DNA from: Diospyros lotus
Taxonomy: Eukaryota; Streptophyta; Magnoliopsida; Ericales; Ebenaceae
DNA length: 64,000 nt
Direction: 5' to 3'
NCBI RefSeq assembly: GCF_014633365.1
Contig: NC_068345.1
Span: 10,982,058-11,046,057, forward strand
Both the position numbers and the translations under genes were made by a program. Shown here piece after piece: positions 48,612 through 61,471 of the stretch. Positions within the stretch are counted from its first letter, which is position 1. Every line of letters starts with the position of its first letter. The notes under the pieces were generated by a model. The model was not told the origin of the DNA. It made no database searches and saw nothing but the letters and a program-made list of their open reading frames with translations.

Positions 48612-51145
48612 TATGGCATGTACTTGAGGAGATGGAGTACAGAGAGGTCCCTCACTTTCATCTCGCCATCGTCCGACAACTTTCGCAAGGAGGAGAAAGG
48701 TTGAGGCTCATGGTGGTCAGCCTTCGACCAATGCATCCATTCCAAATTGGGTGACACATATTCCTAAGCAGCCATCTACACCTGCTTTTGGCTTACCATC
48801 GACGCAAGTGAGCAGCCCTATCTTAGTACTCCTGAGAAGTCATTGAAAGATAATTTTTTTGGACCATTTCTTGGAGGTCCTGAAGATCCATCAATTTTGA
48901 AGAGCTTTAAAAAACATGTTGTTATTGGCATATTGGTTAGAGAGATACGTTCCATTAAGAAATGGATTATGAAAAAGATTTTATAAAAATATTAGTTATT
49001 ATAATTTTATTAACTATTTGTTTTATTTTTGTAACAAAAGAGAGGTTTATTGAAGTGTAGAAGCCATAGACAAAAAAATTCTGAGTGGTCATTGGATAAT
49101 CAGCAACGTATTCAGGACATGATTGTAGAGTCTCATTTGGCACCTTTGATGGAATGCATTTATTGTTTTGCTAATCCTATAATTGTGTCAACTTTTTCAA
49201 AGAGATGGCAACCTGAGATTAACATATTTCATTTACTTTTTGGTGAGATGACGATAACGTTGGATGATGTTTCTATTATATTTACGATAATAGTCATCGG
49301 CACTCTTATATCTGTCCCTCATTTGACAACTAATGAAGCACGTGACATATTGTGTCGTTCACTGGGAGTGTCAACAATTGTGGCAGTCGGACAGATGAAG
49401 TAGACATGGAGACCATATGTAAAGTTGGACTAGCTTAAAAAAATGTTCAAGAATGTATTAGCTTTAGCTTCTAAGGAACAGATCAGTCATGATAGTAAGG
49501 TGTACTTGTTATATTTATTAGGTTGTACATTGTTCGTTGACAAGAGTGATACATTGGTTTCAGTAGGCTATCTGACATTGTTGGATGACTTAAATATGAC
49601 AGGTACATATGCATGGGAAGTTGTTTGCCTGACATATCTTTATAGATAGCTTGGTTTTGCGAGCAAAAGAAAGGTAAAAGTGATGAGCGGATATCTAATA
49701 TTACTTGAGATAATTATTTAAAATTGAGATTCCTATATATATATATATATATATATTTGACATCTTTAAATATGTGTTAACAATTGTTCACATCTAATGT
49801 ACACATGCATGGATATATGAGCATTCTCCATTCACTAGACTTAGAATGCTAACTTGTCATATATTGACGAGTTGTCATGTGCTTATTGTTGGATACTTAA
49901 TCAAGATTACGATAGTTTGCAGTCTATTTGAGAGCAATTTGATAATTTAACTGCAAATTAGGTAGTTAGTCTGTAGAGCATGTTTTGCAACTTAATTAAT
50001 ATATTTTGACATTGAAATTCGAAAACACATACAAGTCTTTGGACACCATATGAGAGGTCTCGTGCACATCACTCACTACCTGATATTACATTCTTATCAG
50101 GTTGCATGAAGCGTGGAAGCGTTATAGAACCATATCATCCTGAGAGGGTTCTGCGACAATTTGGATATCTGTAAACTATTTCTCCACCCCATTTATCCCT
50201 TGTTGAAGCCAAGCAGGATACGTCCACGTCATCATATATGGTTATTTACAAATTTGTGGATGATAATTGGATTAGGTGGGATATCCACTTATTATTGACA
50301 CACTGACGCAATCAACGTGTCCAAGTCCCATGGGAGTATACGATAGATTGTATGGCTTGGTATCAACGCATTACACATCAATTCATTCAAAACCCTACAC
50401 ATAGATCAGAGTTTGACGTAGGTGGTCAAGATAGATTTACTATGGTTGATATGGTAAGATTAAAAGTTCATATTTAACTTTTTGTTTATATTTTATTTAA
50501 GTATTGATATTTGACGTTTTTGTGTTTTGTAGTGCATTTTGAGGACATTATCTACTTTCTATCGCGTCATATTAGGTAGATCCAGTTAGGAGTTGGATAC
50601 ATGGAGACGTGTCTTGAGGTATATAGTATTCTATCCGTTTCTAGTGGCTCTCATGCATCGATATCGTCACGTAGTGATAGTGACATTGAACCGTCGACAT
50701 CTTTGTTTGTACGTTTGAGGGCCCCATCATTTATATATCCACCAGCTATTGCTATCACATCACCTCCAGCATCTAGTATGGTTAAACCACTGACATCATC
50801 ACCGGGTATTGTTCGACCACTGATGTCGGTTTGACCACCTCAAGCACCAATGAGAGTTCGACTTCCATCACCTGGTATAGTTCGACCATTGATAGTGGGT
50901 CGACCATCGATAGTGATTTTACCACCTCCAACATTAGTCACAGATCCACCACCTGTCGGTTCAAGTCCACCACCTCCAGTACCGGTTACAGATCCCTTAG
51001 TTGTTAGTTCAAGTCCACCACTTTCGTCATCGAGCACAATTTGACCTCCAGTATTGACAGATGTCACAAATCCCCCACTTGTTGGTTCAGACCCACACTG
51101 TCGGGCACCAATTACCCAGCGATACACAAGGAAGAGAAAGAACAC
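48612..51145 (+). pseudogene. Plant mobile domain (aminotransferase-like/PMD) gene relic
   Basis: Segments typical of the plant mobile domain (PF10536 family, seen in MAIL1/MAIN-like and PP7-long-form-like proteins and in several transposon classes) appear in order: FSKRWQPEINIFHLLFGEMT and ITLDDVS (about 49200-49275), YLLYLLGCTLFVDKS with YAWEVVCLTYLYR (49505-49646), WIYEHSPF-like text (about 49810), SRAHHSLPDITFLSGCMKRG and HPERVLRQFGYL (about 50060-50170), then WIRWDIHLL and MAWYQRITHQFI. Stops at 49401, 49434 and 49647 in the same frame and other breaks make it non-functional. A Pro/Ser-rich repetitive tail follows (50740-51100). Whether it came from a host gene or a transposon is open. 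Confidence 0.8.
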
Positions 51146-51429
51146 TTAGTCATTTTTTGTTGTCATATGGGAGACTTGTATATATTTGGAGTACTTAGAC
51201 ATTTAGTTTTAATCATGACATTGATCTCTACATATCCTTATTACAAGATTACTTCTTCTTTATGTTTATATATATACCACAAAGGGGCTCGTGGCACATT
51301 GTCGCAAGGTTGCTGTCGTAAAGGAAGCTCGCGGCACTTTGCCGCAAATGGGCATGTGGCACACTATCGCGAGCCTTTTTTTTATTCTTTAAAAATTCTT
51401 ATTTTTTTCTCAACCTATTTGTCATGGCA

Positions 51430-52140
51430 CAACAGAATCTAAGAGATTTAAATTAAGTAGAAAGAAAACAGAATATATGGAATGTAAATTTAGTAAGAAT
51501 GCAAGAGTGAATGATATTATAATAAAATTGGAAGACCAAATCATACAAAAAAAAATCATTTTCGATATTTGAGATCATTGATTCAAAAAGATAGAGAAAT
51601 TCACGAGGATATCACGCATAGAATTAAGGCAGATTGGCTAAAATGGAGAAATGCATTAAAAGTGTTATGTGATGGTAAAATTCCATTAAAACTGAAAAAA
51701 AAAATTCTATAGGACAGCTATAAGACTAGTTTTATTATATAGTTCAAAATGTTGGATAATCAAATACTAGCACAAATAAAAGACGAGCATAACGGAGATG
51801 AGGATGCTAAGATGGATGTACAGTCATACAAGAAAAGATAAAATTAGAAATAAGGTTATTCGTAATAAGATAGGAGTAGTGTCAATCAAGGAGAATATGA
51901 GAGAAACTAGACTAAGATGGTTTGGTCATATGAGAAGAAGACCAAGAGACACTCCTGTGAGGAGAGTTGATGAAATGGAATAATTAGTTAAAAAAATAAG
52001 TAGAGGCAGATCTAAGAAAATTTTGGGAGAGATATTAAAATTTGATATAAAGTGTATAGGCTTAAATGAATATATGATAAAAGACAAAAATATATGAAAG
52101 TTTAGAATTCATGTAACCGACCCTACATAATAGGATAAAG
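51430..52140 (+). pseudogene. RTE-like LINE reverse transcriptase C-terminus, decayed
   Basis: Broken frames read KTEYMECNFSK, RVNDIIIKLEDQI, FRYLRSLIQKDREIHEDITH, RIKADWLKWRNALKVLCDGK and MRMLRWMYSHTRKDKIRNK, then RLRWFGHMRRRPRDTPVRRV. This is the thumb and C-terminal region of plant RTE-type LINEs. Frameshifts near 51545 and stops are present. A tail with AACCGACCCTACATAATAGG and GTTGTTGTAAT lies at the 3' end, as in related elements. The 5' end is missing. Confidence 0.85.
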
Positions 52141-53879
52141 GTTGAATATGTTGTTGTAATCTACCATTTGGATGTATTTGAGACTATGTGACAGTGGTTG
52201 GCTCTAAGGAGAATAAGCTCTAAGGAGAATAAGCTGATAGAACTCTTGACACAAATTGATATCCTTTGACTGAGGTAGTCCCTCTTCATATACGAGTATG
52301 TATTGGCATCCATTGAATTAGCCCAATACTTGGCCAGAATTATGGAGAATTATATGGAGAGACCATGGGACTTGCCTTGCCACATGGAGAATCATTCACT
52401 TTATTAGGAGATATAAGGGTGCAGTGTGTAGACTTGTGAAGGCGAGATGTGGTAGAATCTAGTATCACCCATATTTAACATACGAACCCTTTCCTGCCTT
52501 TAACCCATCCTTTATGGATTTTGATGTCACAATCTGTGATACCCATGTAAAAGGGAATAGGCAAGGATTAAAGTCCGTTACACCATGTGACAATCTTAAT
52601 CAATTCAAAATGGTACTTTGAAGGGATAGTGCAAAGTTTCTTTTTCATTTTTAATGAAGAATTCTAAATATTTTATTAAAAAAAAAGGAAATATTACACC
52701 TATTAAGTTTTCTTTTGTTGTTATTATTTCTTAGAATACTTCTTGGATCTTTTTTTTTTTTGCTTTTTTGTTAGGTAATAGTTATTTGTTTCAAATGTCG
52801 AAACAAGTTGCATTGAACTGCGGCCATTAAAAGTTTTGGTGAATCTGAAAAAGAAGGAAAGATGAGGACACTTGCTGTTTCATATGTTCTTGTTATTTAA
52901 TTGCGATGAATATACTACATCATAATCTCTATGCATTTGCCTATTTTTCTACTTATAGACATATTATAACAAAGTTCTGCTTCTATTGTTCTCATTGGCA
53001 CAGGATCTACTGCAACTAGTGTCATTTCTCTGCTCACTGATGACTCCTCCATATGCCATTCTTCCAACTGATGGGTGTGCTAGGAAAATGACATTCGTAC
53101 AACATTTTTAAATCATGTAATATACTGAACAATTTTTCTTGGTAGAGCTTTCCCTTCGAGTAACTACATAAAGGGGAGGAGAGAAATTTTTTTCTTTTTC
53201 AATATATGAATTTTAGTGGTCATACTATGTACAGATTTTGTAGATTTATATTGAATTGATCTTCTCAAATCCAATGCACGAGATTTCTGCTTTGGAAGGG
53301 CTGTTTTCATTCCTAGTCTAAAGAATTTGTTACTCAAGTAATATGAGATAACGAAAAGGAAAAAAACAGAAAAAACATTATGGGTCATAAAGCAGCTGCA
53401 AGCTGAGTGACTCAGCTTCTCATATTCCAGCAAATGGAAGGATTTGAGAAGGCTGCATTTCTCCAGCAGCTATAATACTTTTCTTATAGTCTTACAGAGC
53501 CCTAATCTATTGCTGGTATTGTTGTCTGATATACTGATATGACAACAAATCATTGAGGGTGCCGGCCTCAATTACAGGCAGTGGGACCCAATCCAATGAT
53601 ATGTTGCCATGTCAGTGTCCAGCCGGGCAACAGATCAATTTTGTAGTCCTACAAGCTTTCAACTCAAAATCATAACTGAATTGGTTTGTTACTAAATAAG
53701 TACAGGTTCAGCAAGATTATTTTTGTAGAAAGGTTATAAGTTTTGAGTTGTGAAAATAACCCTTTTATAAAATAAGATGGACGTATAAAAATGACTTGAT
53801 TTTTGCAAAGTGAGAAATTTTGTGTATTTAACAGCCTATTACATCAAGTACAGTCTCATACAAGAGAAATCATGAAAAC

Positions 53880-53911
<32 letters not shown>

Positions 53912-54598
53912 AAAAAAAAAAAAGAAAAGAAAGGAAAGGAAAGGATCATTCTAGTTATATTCATAGAAAATTGCTATACTGATTGGCCCGCCACCTTCTT
54001 TCCTATGTTACACGAAAACACATCATAGGTGACCTTTTCCCATTTCCGAAACGTTTTGAAAACATTTTCTATTCCCGTTTTAAACCTATTTATGCCTATT
54101 TTTTAAAAAAAATATCCGTTTCCATATTTCCATTTTCTATTGGAAACGTTTCCCATTTCTATTTCCTTACAACATAGCTTCTTTCGTTGAGACAAAAAAA
54201 GGTCCATTTCAGCACCCACATTTACTACCACCAATCAGAGAGTTATGAACAGCATGTTATTGCCAGTGGCCCATATTTCTAACATGTGGGTAAGAAATAG
54301 TATTACATCAATAATGCTCCAAATATTCAATGGTATAGACTCACCAATTACATGATATAAAATACTTTAGTTTCAAAGGGCACTCGCTGGAATAAAGAGG
54401 GTGCAAATTAAAATGGCTGAGTGCTATAATAAGATTCAGTAGTGGAACAGGTCAGTCGGAACAATCTTATACCAGAAACGCTATGTTCCATTAACTAAAT
54501 ACTGACTATTCCATTTCTTTTCTCTAACATCTTGTTTTTCATCCAATTGTATGGGTGAGTGTGTACTGCCATATACGAAGCTACAAATTGATAAACCA
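52141..54598. other. Intergenic DNA with a C21-A21 run, no gene seen
   Basis: No gene could be supported. The main landmark is a run of 21 C (53882-53902) followed immediately by 21 A and a GAAAG-rich stretch. Sequence at 54040-54165 repeats TTTCC/CATTTTC-type words (simple-sequence-like). Confidence 0.5.
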
Positions 54599-54604
54599 TT
54601 TATT
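54599..54604 (-). promoter_or_regulatory. Candidate polyadenylation signal of the NTF2-like gene
   Basis: AATAAA reads on the minus strand 24 bases past the stop codon of the last exon. Confidence 0.5.
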
Positions 54605-54627
54605 GACAGCTAAAACACATGTTTCAC

Positions 54628-57600
54628 TCATAACTGGTCTGCCAATTGCGGAAACTGCTGCAGAAGCCATGTGACGCCTCTGATGGCAACCTGCATATTC
54701 ACACTAAGAATGAAGATTCATACAAAAGAGGGAAGGTGTTAGCATTCAAACTCCCAGATATATGGACCTTGTACTTCCTTTTCATCAGCAGGCAAATAAA
54801 AGACGAACAATAGAGCTAGTGACGACAAATTGTTCTCCTGTCAATTAAAGTTTCAATCCCATATGAAAACTTAGGAGAAAACTAGGAAGAAACTATTTCT
54901 ACATATAATACTCCGCTCAATGACTTGATTAATCTTACCAGGATGAATGGAAAGGAAGATCTACCTATATATACTAGCACTCAACTATCACAGGGAGAAC
55001 TTACTTAGCACATGTGAAAGATTATCTCATTTTTTTTTTTTTTTTTTACTTTGTATAGCAACGAAAATGATGTTCCTTGTTTCACTCACCAGTTCCATCA
55101 GCTCTTATGAAACAAATGTTGAGCCTAGAAGCATGCAACTATTTCTTAGGGTTTATTCAGTGCTTGAGAAATTCATGCTTGATCTTCACAAATGATAATG
55201 CGCCTTGAACCAATCAGCTGTTCTATGGAGCTCCTAAGTGCCAGTTTCTACAACTTATACTTGCATCAGAGGTATTAGAAAACTGGATCAACAGAATAAA
55301 CTCCCCTTAAAAAGCCACAGATAACCATCTTTAATATCATGTTATCACATTTAGGCATTCCTATTAGTGACTAAAAATTTAGGATCTTAACATGCTATGC
55401 TGCAGCACAATCATTTTACCTATACCTGCAGATTTAAACTTTAAATTGTATCTCATACATGCATTAGGCAACCGTATTTTGCTTCAGCTATTCCATTCTT
55501 TTAATCCAATGAACTATTGTAGTCCATGATATGGTTTACAAAGAGTTAAAACTTGCAGGTTTGTTGTAAACCAGAAAGGTTGTAAAGTGATCAGTAACAA
55601 AGTTTAAATGCTATGCTCCACTGATGTAGTATATCAAAGCAAGTGAACATACCAAAGCCATCTCCCCTGGCTTGACAGCAGGTTCCACACTGTCTCGACC
55701 ATAACTGCTTTCAAAAGTTATGGTTAGTCTCCCAGATAACAATGAACAAATATATTGCTCAGCGTGGTATGAATGAAAATACATTTTTTCAAGTTGTTTG
55801 TTGACTGAATTAGGTACCTACCAGGCATTGCAATTGTGGAAGGACTAACACCTAGAACTGAAAGCAGTAATTTATTTTATTTAAATGGGTTTAAAAAAAT
55901 TAAGAGAAAAAAAAAAACTTTCAAAAAGTTCAAGAGAGCTTAAGGTTATCCATTAAACAGAAATCTTATTTGAAAAACAGAAAGATTAGACTCCCACTCT
56001 TGCAAGAATGGACTAATAGGGTCAGCTACCCAGCTAACTTTCATAATTAAATACTGTTACTGTATAGGTAGATCCAAAGAGCATGAACTGTACAAGTTAC
56101 CAATAAAATTGATAGATAGGCTCCGGTGTATAGAGAAGACCTCACCGTTTAAGAAGTAACCTTATAAATGATGGAACCCCCTATTTGTATATCCATTTAC
56201 TACTTTTTTATTTACTATGTTTTCAACAGGTAGTGGTGATTACATGTGTAGCTTCCACACAAAAAGTAGCTCATTATCATTCCAGAATTATCAAGAATAT
56301 ATTCCATAAATTCTAGTGCCAATATAAAGATAAGATGGTAGTTGAAGAATGGGAAGAAACAAAATTCCAGTTTTTGCAGACAAATCTTAACAGTTTAGAA
56401 ATAGATCACTGAAGTTGAACATATGACTTTGGAAGGGAAAATATGCAACATGCAAAAAACATTTATAAGCTGCAAATCCTAATAAGAGGCCTTCTGAACT
56501 TGCATCTATCAGAAACAAGATCAGAATTTTCATTGAAGTCATGGCCACAGACAATCTGGCAAAAGTTCAAGGAAGAATGATCTCAAACTTGCTGGAAACA
56601 GGCCTAGTATGTTGTGCAATCTGAGTGAAGATCACTGTGCAATAGTTCCTAATATGCCCATTCCACTCTTTCTTTGCTTCTAAAAGTGGTTAGCTGATCC
56701 CAGTTTAATGAGCCTCACATGCCATTCTACAAAAAACATCAACTTACCGAGCATTATCCATGACTTGTCTTGCATAGGATCAGAATACATCAACAAAACT
56801 GATTAGCACACTCCACAAACACCCACCACTCATCCATGCATGTCTTAATACTTGAATCTTACAAGATAAAATCCAGTCAAGTAATCTTTTTCCACGCTCG
56901 AACTACAACCTTAAAAGTACAAAAATAAAATTAGTTTTAAATGAGTTATAAAAGATTGTTTTGGTCAAGGAATATCCCATATAAACTTAGCAGATTTAAT
57001 TTAGTATCAAGAATATATTTTTTAAAGAAATTGAGATAAAGATTTTTTTTTATAAAATCTGATAATAACACAAAATAAACTTTAGTTTTAGCACATTAAC
57101 TTTGGATGTAAAACTTTTGCAACCTCCCACTCCCCATTCTAGCCGACATGTAAAGTGATAAATTAGGAAATAGTCACCTCCAAATGACAAGTGCCATTTT
57201 GCAAATTACACTGCTCCTGGCTCATGCAATACTATTTGGGGTACATTTTCCTTTCTTAATCAAGTATTCAATCCCAATCTAGGTATCTACCCATGCATTT
57301 CGACAGAGCCGGCCTTGGCCCTAGGCTACAGCCCGGGGCCCACAACTAAGGGGGGCCCAATGATAAAAAAAAATTAATAAAATATATATTATATTTTTTT
57401 TTATCCCCGTGATCAGAAAAAATTTAATAAAATATATATTATATTTATTTTTCCCCCCTATTCTCCCCCCCCCCCCCCACTCAAAAGTTGTCCCCTATAC
57501 TTTACATTTTGTCTCCAACTACCTCCTCCACTTCCACAAAATTAATCTCTTTATTCCCTTACTATTCTCTCTCCTCCCCCCCACCCCCCATCTCCTTCAC

Positions 57601-60600
57601 GGCAAAAATTTGAAACCCAACACCATTCTCTCTATTTCTCTTCCTTTAATTTTCTCTCAACAATATATCAATAAACCATTGATTTTGTAAAATTTGAAAT
57701 CTACTCAAATATGTAGTTTTCGTTTAATAATGTAATGTTTACAATGCGGGGTACTATTTTTCCTTCGTTTGGGACTTTGTCCCATTGGGTTTTTCCCAAA
57801 CAAGATTTTAATGAGGCCCTAAAGTATTCTTCCTTATCTCTTGTAAATTTTTATAATTTTAATAAAATTAATTAGTTGATAACTTTTATTTTTTTTTATT
57901 TAATTTGTATAAAGGGGCACAGTTGAAAAAATTTGCCCTGGGCCTTAGAAAACCCAGGACCGGCTCTGCATATCGACAAAGGCCAGGCTTAGCCAAAAAA
58001 AAAAGGGCAAAAAGAACAGTTGCAAGGATGCTTTTGGTCCAACGAGATTTACCAAGATAAAAATTCTATTTAAATAACGACTTAAAAAGGACTTCAGTTC
58101 AACGTTCTAGGACTCAAAAGAGTTCCACCTAAAGTCACATTGCATGACCTCATTGGTTATCCCATATAGAAGCTGTAAGACTTCACCTTGACCTCCTACC
58201 TACGAACCTCCCACCTAAGGTTTACAATTCTAATTTCTTTCTTCCTTTTTTTTTTTTTTTTTTTGGGAACATAGGGGGCGAGCCTTAGTAGTGATGATAA
58301 GGTTCCTCCTTTGTGACTAGAATCTCACGGGTCGACATGTGGGAAGAACCACTTTGCAAAGCAAGGGTAAGACTGCATATAAAAATGACTCTCCCCTAAC
58401 TCTCATAAAGTGTTTCCTTGTGCATTGAGATTATGAGAATGCCTTTGAATGTAAAGGGGCAAAAAGGGAGTAACTAAGCTATCTCCCTGCCTATATGTGG
58501 CTTGAGGAAACAACTCCTATCCCTACCAAGCTTGTGAAATAAACAAAATGAGCCGTAATTGTAAAATTAACCCTAGCCAAGAAGTACAAATAAGCAAAGT
58601 GCTCCTCACATGTTTGGGCAAGAAATTACTACTGCAAACAAGTTTGCCTCCCTGATTAGGCGTGCAGGGAGTAGGTGTGAATTGAAATTGCAACCTTCTA
58701 GAAGTAGTGTTCTTATAAGTTACACTACTTTCACCAATAATGAATTTTTTCCCTATAACACATGCTCTTATTCCTATTAAACAATACTTTTAAATCAATA
58801 TCCACAATCCAATACTTGGTTTGGTAGTTCAAAACAAGAAAGAAAAGAAAAAGACCCCCCCGGGGCCCGCCCCCCTTTCCACCCAAAATAATTTCTGTCC
58901 TACATCACAACCAAAACCAAATACTTGAAATAGAATAAAGACATTCTTTAAAAAGTATCCTTCAGTACTGAAAGGGTTCACTTACATTATCTGTCTCTTT
59001 CCATTTACCACATCCAACCGATAAAAGCTGCATCCCTTACTAAAAGGAAAAGATTTTCCCTTCCATTCTGTAATTACTTCCACTATAAGTCTATTTTGAT
59101 GTAAAATTTAATATTCATAAAAGGGCAGAATAAGAAATTGAAAGGAGAATATATTCTTCAATATACCCAAGTGCCACATAACTCCAACAGCCGATGCATC
59201 CTCATTAGAAATGTCATCAATTACAAACTGCAGATCTGTGCTGATCGAATCAATGAACTTCTGGAAAAAATCTAGGATTGCCTGCACAAATAATGGAAGC
59301 TGAAAGTAATTATTGTGAAGGAAACATCGGTAACAGGGATTGAGGTTGGTTTTTTAGAAAATAAAAATATATGAAGGGTATTTATGTTTCTAGAATGCAC
59401 AACCTGTTTTTGCTAGAGGTTCAGTATATGTAACTACATCTCTCTCCCCTTCAGCTAGGTCTTTCTCAAGTCTATCATCAATGGAAGGGATTTACCTGAT
59501 TTTATTGGATTTCTATTTTCTATGTAGATGGATTTTACTACATTTATCTTTCCTATTCATTATGAACATAGAAGTCTTATTACTTAATATACAGACTGGC
59601 ACATTGAGTATATAGTTTAATTTACAGGACCATTACCTAAATTATCAGACAACTGTTATTTAATATCCACAATTAAAGCTAAGCCCCCTTAAAAAGAAGC
59701 ACAAATATCAATTAATTATTCTTTATTTTTTACCAATTTAATTTTAATAATTCAAAAATCAGAATTTTGTAATTCATTTGAATAGCTGACTTGGCAATAA
59801 AATTAGGACTTAGGAGTAAGAGCTAAAACATCAAGTTTCTATAATAGTACAGGGAAGAAGTGCAATTTTCCTCTCATTGACTAATCCTTTTCATGTGTTA
59901 ATGCAGTCTGACATTTAGTTATATGGTAAAAGGCTGAGCCTTCCTCTTGCACAAAACTGAATTGCAGGGAAAAAAAATATCCTGTTTTGGGCTAACCAAA
60001 AGGGTTAACACAGTGTAAGGGATGACCAGAGAGTGCTATAGGACCCTGCCCTGCCCATGAGGGTAAGTTTTGTGGCCTGTCTGATACTCCGTTGATCACT
60101 ACACACCTAATGGCCATCCAGGCCACAAGGAGAACCATCTTTTGATAAGTGGCAGCATCATCAGACTCCACCCTTAAACCCCAAATGATGCATGGTACAC
60201 AGCCACCTAAGTCCCATGCAGCGCAAAACATTTGAACTTGAAACATCTAGTCTCTCTGTTCAAGGCTGACTCTGTCTCTCACTAGGTTGAGACCTTGTGG
60301 GCAAAAATTTTACCTTTACATAGGAATTCAACTTTTTTTCCCAACTCTGTTCGTTTGCTACTGTGATTGTTAGTCATACTGCTGAGCCAAATCCGAATAC
60401 AGTTTTTGTTGACAAGTGACAACTCTTTTCCAACTTACTTGATTGATAGAACATGAACTGAAAACTTGGAAAAATGTCCAGACCATCCAGTCCAAAACTC
60501 AAAACAATATGGCACAAGTCAAAATATGTTAAGAGTTTGGAATTCCAAATTCATTGTTTGGATTGACTTTTGTTGAAGGCATTTGGTTTGAGGGGATGAA

Positions 60601-61471
60601 GGGGGAAAGAAGGGTTCAGAGAGGAAAGGAAAAACATTCCCCTTGTTTGGAAGATATTTTAAAAGAAAAGGGGGAGGGGATTGGACCTTCCCCCCCACTT
60701 CCTCTAAAATATCATCCCTCCCAAATCGAAGGGTAAGAGCCATACTGAAAATTTAGCGTTGTAACCTGTAACCCTTACCTTCCCTTTCATTTTCACCTAA
60801 ACTCCGAAATACAGATAAAAGAGTTTCCTTCCTTTTCTTCATTAAACATCCAAACAAAAGCAAGGTAACTCCACCATCTTCCCTCTCCTTCCCTTTCATT
60901 TCCTTTCTTTCCTTCCCCTCGCTTCCAAAACTCCCAAGCGTAGGCTAAAAGAATTTGAAACGACTCCTCCATAGTCTCGTTGAAATGAAAAGCATTTTAA
61001 ATCCATTTAAAATTCCTCCCTTCAAAACGCAGCCATGTATATTTGGAAATGGACAGGGAAGTACGTTACCTTGCGGCCTACAAACGGTCGAGGAAAGATA
61101 AGGTCCTCGTACACACAGTTATGAGCGATGAGGTCCTCCACGGAGGAAAGATCGTGGCCGTTGATACCCGCGTAGAAATTCCTCACCACTTCCGAAGCCG
61201 ACGGAGAAGATGACTCGTCCTTGTCGTCGGCCGACGATGTGCTTGTTGCTGGGTCTATGACCGCCGCCGCCGCCTGATTGTCCGACGATGAAAGGTTCCA
61301 TCTCCTTCTTCGTATTCTTCTTGTTGATATGAATTCGATTGCCCTCAAGTGCTTGGAAGATACTGATACAGCAGCAGACTCAGAGTGAGGTAATAATGGT
61401 GATGTCGGCTTTGGCTTTATCGGAAAGTAAGGAATTGATGATAAGTTTGCGATGGTCACTACCCTCGTCAT
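54628..61471 (-). CDS. NTF2/SnoaL-like family protein, probably plastid-targeted, 5 exons
   Basis: Exons 61471-61070, 59281-59167, 59067-58986, 55704-55653 and 54690-54628 (402, 115, 82, 52 and 63 nt) join at GT-AG sites with matching phases to 237 residues and TGA. Residues 1-70 are Ser/Arg-rich with few acidic residues, like a plastid transit peptide; a short acidic linker follows. From about residue 92 a SnoaL/NTF2-like fold is suggested by ASEVVRNFYAGINGHDLSSV, DFFQKFIDSI, VGVMWHLEWKGKSFPFSKGC, YGRDSVEP and GVTWLLQQFPQLAD. Such domains are small cone-shaped binding or enzyme folds; no substrate can be named. The wording resembles what I recall of At1g71480, next to At1g71490 in Arabidopsis, whose relative lies at 36125. 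Intron 3 (3281 bp) holds a hAT-like element and a SINE. Splice sites were chosen by eye. Confidence 0.87.
57304..57968. mobile_element. hAT-like non-autonomous element in NTF2-like intron 3
   Basis: It begins CAGAGCCGG and ends CCGGCTCTG. The flanks CATTTCGA (57296-57303) and CATATCGA (57969-57976) form an 8-bp duplication with one mismatch. The interior starts with CCC/GGG-rich text, holds AT-rich and C14 runs, and has no transposase. It is related to the older copy at 25555-26036. Confidence 0.8.
58274..58440 (+). mobile_element. Au-like SINE in NTF2-like intron 3
   Basis: GGGGGCGAGCCTTAGTAGTG, TAAGGTTCCTCCTTTGTGAC, TCACGGGTCGACATGTGGGAA, CAAAGCAAGGGTAAGACTGC and GTGCATTGAG follow the order of the plant Au SINE family, including A-box-like and B-box-like RNA polymerase III promoter regions. 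Bases have been lost in the B box (CGGGTCGA against the usual GGTTCGA), so it is probably silent. A T run precedes it. Target duplications were not identified. Confidence 0.65.

Noticed and set aside
58242..58263. T run as the SINE tail
   Set aside because: It lies at the 5' side of the SINE body as oriented by the A- and B-box-like segments, so it is probably a separate homopolymer.
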